Below are positions 46,930 through 50,435 of a DNA stretch of 50,435 nucleotides, in pieces (position 1 is the first letter of the stretch; every line of letters starts with the position of its first letter). This stretch comes from Hydrogenophilales bacterium CG12_big_fil_rev_8_21_14_0_65_61_21 (lineage in GTDB: Bacteria > Pseudomonadota > Gammaproteobacteria > Burkholderiales > Thiobacillaceae). The position numbers were made by a program, and so were the translations under genes. A model generated the notes under the pieces. It ran no database searches. It saw only the letters and a list, made by a program, of their open reading frames with translations, and had not been told where the DNA came from. The stretch spans positions 1-50,435 of the forward strand of contig PFGT01000016.1 of the NCBI GenBank assembly GCA_002782005.1, written 5' to 3'.

Positions 46930-47187
46930 TTACTTCTTGACAGCGTCGGCAGCGGGAGCAGCGGCGTCGGCAGCAGGGGCGGCAGCCTTCTTGGCCTTGT
47001 GATGCTTCTTGGCCTTGTGGGCCTTCTTCGGGGCAACCTTGGCGGTGTCAGCAGCCGCGTCGGCAGCGGGGGCAGTGGCTTCAACCTTGGCAGGTTCAGC
47101 AGCGGCCTTGGCCTTGTCGGCGGCTTGGGCGGCGCCCATGGTCAGGATAGAAGCAGCGGCGAGCAGAGCGATCAGGGTACGGTTCAT
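46930..47187 (-). CDS. Small exported Ala/Lys/His-rich protein
   Basis: This 85-residue protein has a clear signal peptide (MNRTLIALLAAASILTMGAAQA). The mature part is low-complexity and made of Ala, Lys, Asp, Pro and Glu, with a strongly basic centre (KKAHKAKKHHKAKK) between AAPAADAAA-type segments. Its composition resembles acid-shock (Asr-like) periplasmic proteins, but no homology can be claimed. A perfect GGAG site sets the start; the frame runs 29 codons further upstream. It has its own terminator, and a two-half-site regulator box lies about 75 bases before the ATG. Confidence 0.82.
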   Translation of the reverse strand: MNRTLIALLAAASILTMGAAQAADKAKAAAEPAKVEATAPAADAAADTAKVAPKKAHKAKKHHKAKKAAAPAADAAAPAADAVKK

Positions 47188-47262
47188 GTAAATCTCCTTC
47201 AAATGGATAAGATGGATGCCTTGCGTCAGGCGTTCGGCGGGGCGCATTGTTTCGCGTATAGA

Positions 47263-47279
47263 CTTAATAGACACTTAAG
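47263..47279 (-). promoter_or_regulatory. PmrA/QseB-type direct-repeat box
   Basis: CTTAAT-N5-CTTAAG matches the PmrA consensus YTTAAK-N5-YTTAAK at every specified position. It lies 75-92 bases upstream of the small exported protein's ATG, with CTATAC (a weak -10) just downstream on the minus strand. The adjacent OmpR-family regulator is the obvious candidate to bind it. Confidence 0.6.
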
Positions 47280-47607
47280 GAAATGGCCGTCCAGAAAAGA
47301 TTTCTTTCAGCCCGTGCCCACGCTCGGCATAAGCCAGGGTGTCCGTCGAAGCAAATATCGCTCGCATAAGACATTGATTCGGCGTACTATCCGCCGCTCG
47401 TTGTGCAGTACAGCTTTTTGCTTCCCTAAGGGACTGCTGTCTTCGCAGCCCCATCTGCCCCAACCTCCCCTGCGTCGCCCTTTCTGATGGCCGCGTGATT
47501 TTCGGTTGGCGCCGATGTTACGCAGCCGCCGCCGATCCATTCGGCGGCCTGGCATTTTTTGCCCGCCATTAATGGTGGGCGATGAGCTATTGGAAAAGGA
47601 AACACGA
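47280..47607 (+). promoter_or_regulatory. Long upstream region/leader of rhlE with two hairpins
   Basis: No gene is recognised in this 328-base gap. Near the helicase gene, GCCGCC/GGCGGC arms (47524-47550 region) are followed by a run of six T, as in an attenuator. A second near-perfect palindrome, GCCCGCCATT/AATGGTGGGC, lies at 47562-47581, just before the AAAGGA ribosome site. A structured 5' leader would fit the post-transcriptional control known for cold-induced DEAD-box helicase mRNAs, but that is inference. Confidence 0.4.
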
Positions 47608-49008
47608 ATGAATTTCTCCGAACTTGGCCTTGATCCCCTGGTATTGAAGGCCGTCGAAGCCGCCGGCTATAGCGATCCGACTCCGGTGCAGGCCCAGGCC
47701 GTGCCGGCCGCGCTGACTGGCGCCGATCTGTTGGTCTCGGCCCAGACCGGTTCCGGCAAGACCGCCGCCTTCATGCTGCCCAGTCTGTGCCGTCTGGTCG
47801 AGCCGGCGGCGGCCAAGGGCTATGGCCCCCGCATCCTGGTCCTGACGCCGACTCGCGAATTGGCCCTGCAGGTCGAAAAAGCCGCCGGCATCTACGGTCG
47901 TGAATTACGCAAGCTGCGCACCGCCTGCCTGGTCGGCGGCGCCCCCTACGGCCCGCAGCTCAAGCAATTGTCGCAGCCGGTCGATGTGGTGGTCGCCACC
48001 CCAGGTCGTCTGATGGATCACATGGAGCGCGGCAAGATCGATTTCGACCGCCTCGAAGTGCTGGTGCTGGACGAGGCCGACCGGATGTTGGACATGGGCT
48101 TTGTCGACGACATCAAGGCCATCGTCGCCAAGACCCCGGCGACCCGCCAGACCATGATGTTCTCGGCCACCCTGGATGGCGTGGTCGGCAGGCTGGCCCG
48201 CGAACTGACCCGCGACGCGCAACGCATCGAGGTTACTCGAAGCGAAGACCCCGAGGCCAAGATCGAGCAGAAGCTGCATTTCTTCGACGATCCGAGCCAC
48301 AAGATGCGCCTGCTCGATGCCCTGGTGCGCGACGCCAGCCTGAATCAGGCCATCGTATTCACCGCCACCAAGGCCGGCGCCGAGGATTTATCCGAAGAGC
48401 TGCGCGACCGCGGCTTCCTGGCCGAGGCGCTGCATGGCGACATGCCGCAACACAAACGCAACCGTACCCTGGACCGGGTCCGCAGCGGCCGCACCCAGTT
48501 TCTGGTCGCCACCGACGTCGCCGCACGCGGCATCGATGTCGCCGGCATCAGCCACGTCATCAACTATGACGCACCGCGGCAGGCCGAGGACTACGTCCAC
48601 CGCATCGGCCGTACTGGCCGAGCCGGTCGCAGCGGCGTGGCGGTCACCCTGGTGAGCTTCCGCGACCATCAACTGGTGCGCAACATTGAACGCTATACCG
48701 GTCACACCCTCGCCGTGACCACCATCCCTGGCCTGGAGCCGACCGCTCGACCGTCGCGCCCCCGTCCGGAGGGCGGCAAATCCTGGGGTGACAAGCCTGG
48801 CTACAAGGGCAAGCGTCCGGGCGGTTCCGGCGACTGGAAGGCCAAGAGCGGCGGCTGGAAGGAAGGTAGTCGGGGCAAGCCCTGGGCCGACAAGCCTGGC
48901 TACAAGGCCGGCGGCGACAAACCGCATCCGGCCGCAGCCGCCGGTCTACAGCCGGCCCACAAACCCCAAGCCAACGACAAACCCCGACGCGCTGAGCGCT
49001 TCTGGTAA
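47608..49008 (+). CDS. rhlE: DEAD-box ATP-dependent RNA helicase RhlE
   Basis: This 466-residue helicase starts MNFSELGLDPLVLKAVEAAGY, the RhlE N-terminus. Motifs in order are AQTGSGKT, PTRELALQ, TPGRLMD, DEADRML, SAT, ATDVAARGIDV and HRIGRTGRAGR. The tail after about residue 380 is basic and low-complexity, with a repeated W-x-DKPGYK unit, and probably binds RNA non-specifically. It unwinds RNA in ribosome assembly or mRNA decay. The frame extends 34 codons upstream without similarity. Confidence 0.95.
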   Translation: MNFSELGLDPLVLKAVEAAGYSDPTPVQAQAVPAALTGADLLVSAQTGSGKTAAFMLPSLCRLVEPAAAKGYGPRILVLTPTRELALQVEKAAGIYGRELRKLRTACLVGGAPYGPQLKQLSQPVDVVVATPGRLMDHMERGKIDFDRLEVLVLDEADRMLDMGFVDDIKAIVAKTPATRQTMMFSATLDGVVGRLARELTRDAQRIEVTRSEDPEAKIEQKLHFFDDPSHKMRLLDALVRDASLNQAIVFTATKAGAEDLSEELRDRGFLAEALHGDMPQHKRNRTLDRVRSGRTQFLVATDVAARGIDVAGISHVINYDAPRQAEDYVHRIGRTGRAGRSGVAVTLVSFRDHQLVRNIERYTGHTLAVTTIPGLEPTARPSRPRPEGGKSWGDKPGYKGKRPGGSGDWKAKSGGWKEGSRGKPWADKPGYKAGGDKPHPAAAAGLQPAHKPQANDKPRRAERFW

Positions 49009-49018
49009 GCAGAGGAAT

Positions 49019-49044
49019 GCCAGCGCGGGCGCGCCCGCGCTGGC
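49019..49044. terminator. Perfect 12-bp palindrome after rhlE
   Basis: GCCAGCGCGGGC and its exact complement are separated by two bases, starting ten bases after the rhlE stop. No T-tract follows directly, so termination strength is uncertain; it can act for both strands. Confidence 0.5.
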
Positions 49045-49103
49045 TTGGCGGCCTAAAGCCACTCTTGTGGTTTTTGGTGGCCGGCATTGGCCGGATGACG
49101 CCT

Positions 49104-49385
49104 TTACATCCCTCTGACGGAGCCGAGTATTTCGGGCTTGGCCGGGCGGGGCCGAAGGCCGGCGGAAGCTGTTTGAGCGAAGCGAGTTCTTTCGCCGCCC
49201 GGACAACTGCCCATCAGGCCGCGCGAACGCATCGCGGGCGTGGCGGCAATCTCCGCTTGAATCCGCTGTCCGCCCAAGGCCAGGTCTATGGCCTTGGGCG
49301 CGGGCTTGCCGCAGCCAGTCGCCAAGCTCGTCAGCAAAACGGCCAGCCATGGCCAATGGCGGCGCTTGCCGACTAGCACTGGCAT
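49104..49385 (-). pseudogene. Truncated DUF192 family lipoprotein gene
   Basis: The first about 59 residues are a recognisable DUF192 start. There is a signal peptide with a lipobox-like LATGC, then DLALGGQRIQAEIAATPAMRSRGLMG. After GLMG the family sequence stops. About 34 residues of unrelated Arg/Pro-rich sequence follow to the stop, and the remaining roughly 90 family residues cannot fit in the space before rhlE. Its ATG shares an A with the hemE TGA stop (TGATG), so it was once a coupled downstream gene. The replacing DNA contains CTCGCTTCGCTCAAACAG, which looks like dispersed repeat sequence. A shortened protein could still be made. Confidence 0.7.
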
Positions 49386-50435
49386 CAGACGCCGTGATAC
49401 TGCCTGCTCTCCGCCTTCACCGTCTCCACCAGGGCCGCGACGTTTTCCGGCGGGGTGTATTGGGAGACGCCGTGGCCCAGGTTGAAGATGTGGCCGCTGC
49501 CTTGGCCGTAGCTGGCCAGGATGCGCTTGGCCTCGGTGGCAACCGCCTCGGGGGTGGTCAAGAGGACGCTGGGGTCCATGTTGCCTTGTAACGCCACCCG
49601 GTCGCCGACCCGGCGCCGGGCGTCGCCGATCTCGATCGCCCAATCCAGGCCAACGCAATCGGCGCCGCACTGGGCGATCTGTTCCAGCCACAAGCCACCG
49701 CCCTTGGTAAAGACGATGCTGGGTACGATGCGGCCTGCGTTTTCCCGCTTCAGGCCGGCCATGATGCGGGCCATGTAGGGCAGGGAAAACTCCAGATAGG
49801 CGGCCTGGGTCAACATGCCGCCCCACGAGTCGTAGACCATCACCGCATCCGCGCCGGCCTCGATCTGGGCGTTGAGGTAGTCGATCACCGCCTTGGTGGT
49901 GACTTCCAGAATGTGGTGCATCAGGTCCGGGCGGGCATACATCAGCTTTTTCACCTTGGCGTAGGTGTCGCTGCCCTCGCCTTCGACCATGTAGCAGGCC
50001 AGGGTGAACGGGCTGCCGGAGAAGCCGATCAGCGGCACCGAGCCGTCCAGGGCGCGGTGGATCTCGCTGACCGCGTCGATCACATAGCGCAGTTTGTCGT
50101 GCGGGTCCGGCGCGGCCAGGTCGCGAATCTCCCATTCCTCGCGCAGCGGCCGTTCGAACTTCGGCCCCTCGCCCTCGGCGAAATACAGCCCCAGGCCCAT
50201 CGCATCGGGCACGGTGAGGATGTCGGAGAACAGGATGGCGGCGTCGAAACCGAAGCGGGACAGCGGTTGCAGGGTGACCTCTGTGGCCAGCGAAGGCGAC
50301 TTGCACAGGTTCAGGAAGCTGCCGGCGCGGGCGCGGGTGGCGCAATACTCCGGCAGGTAACGACCGGCCTGACGCATAATCCAGACGGGCGTGTGGTCGG
50401 TCGGCTGGCGCAGCAGGGCGCGCAGGAAGGTGTCG
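49385..50435 (-). CDS. hemE: Uroporphyrinogen decarboxylase, 5' end outside window
   Basis: About 349 codons are visible. The frame stays open to the right edge, where it reads [30 protein letters not shown], so only a few N-terminal residues are missing. The enzyme converts uroporphyrinogen III to coproporphyrinogen III in heme synthesis, feeding HemN. Further motifs are [24 protein letters not shown] and [16 protein letters not shown] truncated DUF192 gene follows it, coupled through TGATG. Confidence 0.97.
   Translation of the reverse strand, partial: DTFLRALLRQPTDHTPVWIMRQAGRYLPEYCATRARAGSFLNLCKSPSLATEVTLQPLSRFGFDAAILFSDILTVPDAMGLGLYFAEGEGPKFERPLREEWEIRDLAAPDPHDKLRYVIDAVSEIHRALDGSVPLIGFSGSPFTLACYMVEGEGSDTYAKVKKLMYARPDLMHHILEVTTKAVIDYLNAQIEAGADAVMVYDSWGGMLTQAAYLEFSLPYMARIMAGLKRENAGRIVPSIVFTKGGGLWLEQIAQCGADCVGLDWAIEIGDARRRVGDRVALQGNMDPSVLLTTPEAVATEAKRILASYGQGSGHIFNLGHGVSQYTPPENVAALVETVKAESRQYHGV

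Noticed and set aside
48775-48925. Repeated sequence in the 3' part of rhlE, considered as a direct-repeat array
   Set aside because: It encodes a repeated W-x-DKPGYK unit in the basic tail of the helicase; spacing and sequence are not those of a CRISPR or iteron array.
49017-49376. Plus-strand frame of 119 codons after rhlE
   Set aside because: It lies over the 3' palindrome, repeat-like DNA and the antisense of the DUF192 remnant, and no family is recognisable. Such frames are common over dispersed repeats.
49386-50345. Upstream part of the 413-codon minus-strand frame that ends as the DUF192 remnant
   Set aside because: This portion is an alternative frame of hemE; only the last about 94 codons, after the ATG at 49385, resemble a real protein.

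Overview
The window is GC-rich, densely coding chromosomal DNA of a betaproteobacterium, most likely an environmental member of the Nitrosomonadales/Rhodocyclales side of the class. This placement rests on several things: the mreBCD-mrdA-rodA block next to gatCAB, a DUF2863 gene beside nagZ-acpS, ilvE followed by a CHCC zinc-finger gene, an SAH riboswitch on ahcY, and the heme-protein cluster described below. I see no rRNA, tRNA, CRISPR, prophage or intact transposase. Both window ends cut a gene: rodA on the left and hemE on the right.

Layout. 1-5343 (minus) is the cell-elongation operon mreB-mreC-mreD-mrdA-rodA. 5422-8600 (plus) is gatCAB. 8612-10613 holds a DUF4124 gene, pyrE and a divergent exonuclease III gene. 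10658-15641 (plus) is a redox island: an SHP-type cytochrome (DUF1924), a diheme cytochrome, a cytochrome b561 fused to a second diheme domain, then a PAS-GGDEF-EAL protein ending in CZB and hemerythrin domains. 15684-21136 carries an FMN reductase, AmpG, a RelE/Phd-like toxin-antitoxin pair and a P-type cation ATPase. 21188-31793 is housekeeping: priA, dacB, ygfX-like, acs, glnE, ilvE and a zinc-finger gene. 31796-36334 has hemN, a phosphohexomutase gene, corA and purE, with a candidate small RNA between hemN and the mutase.

36557-38939 is a looser stretch. A FimT-like minor pilin and a ComEA-like DNA receptor, both expected in natural transformation, are separated by two copies of a ~175-bp element with perfect 16-bp terminal inverted repeats. 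A UDG family 5 gene and a third related palindrome pair follow. 38965-43061 is DUF2863-nagZ-acpS-EI24 (minus) and a nitroreductase. 43290-44828 is ahcY behind its SAH riboswitch. 44825-47187 (minus) is a two-component system downstream of a gene for a small exported Ala/Lys-rich protein, whose upstream region carries a perfect PmrA-type box. 47608-50435 contains rhlE, a truncated DUF192 lipoprotein gene and hemE.

Themes. Cell-wall genes recur (elongasome, DacB, AmpG, NagZ), covering synthesis, trimming and recycling. Non-coding palindromes recur too: a 168-bp MITE that carries the stop codon of glnE, CTAG-bounded relics, and GTCGGGAT/ATCCCGAC hairpins placed at stop codons. The best candidates for undescribed biology are the oxygen/redox heme island with its hemerythrin-tailed c-di-GMP protein, the sRNA upstream of the mutase gene, and the two-component system with its cationic exported protein. 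All calls come from reading the sequence; no database search was run.
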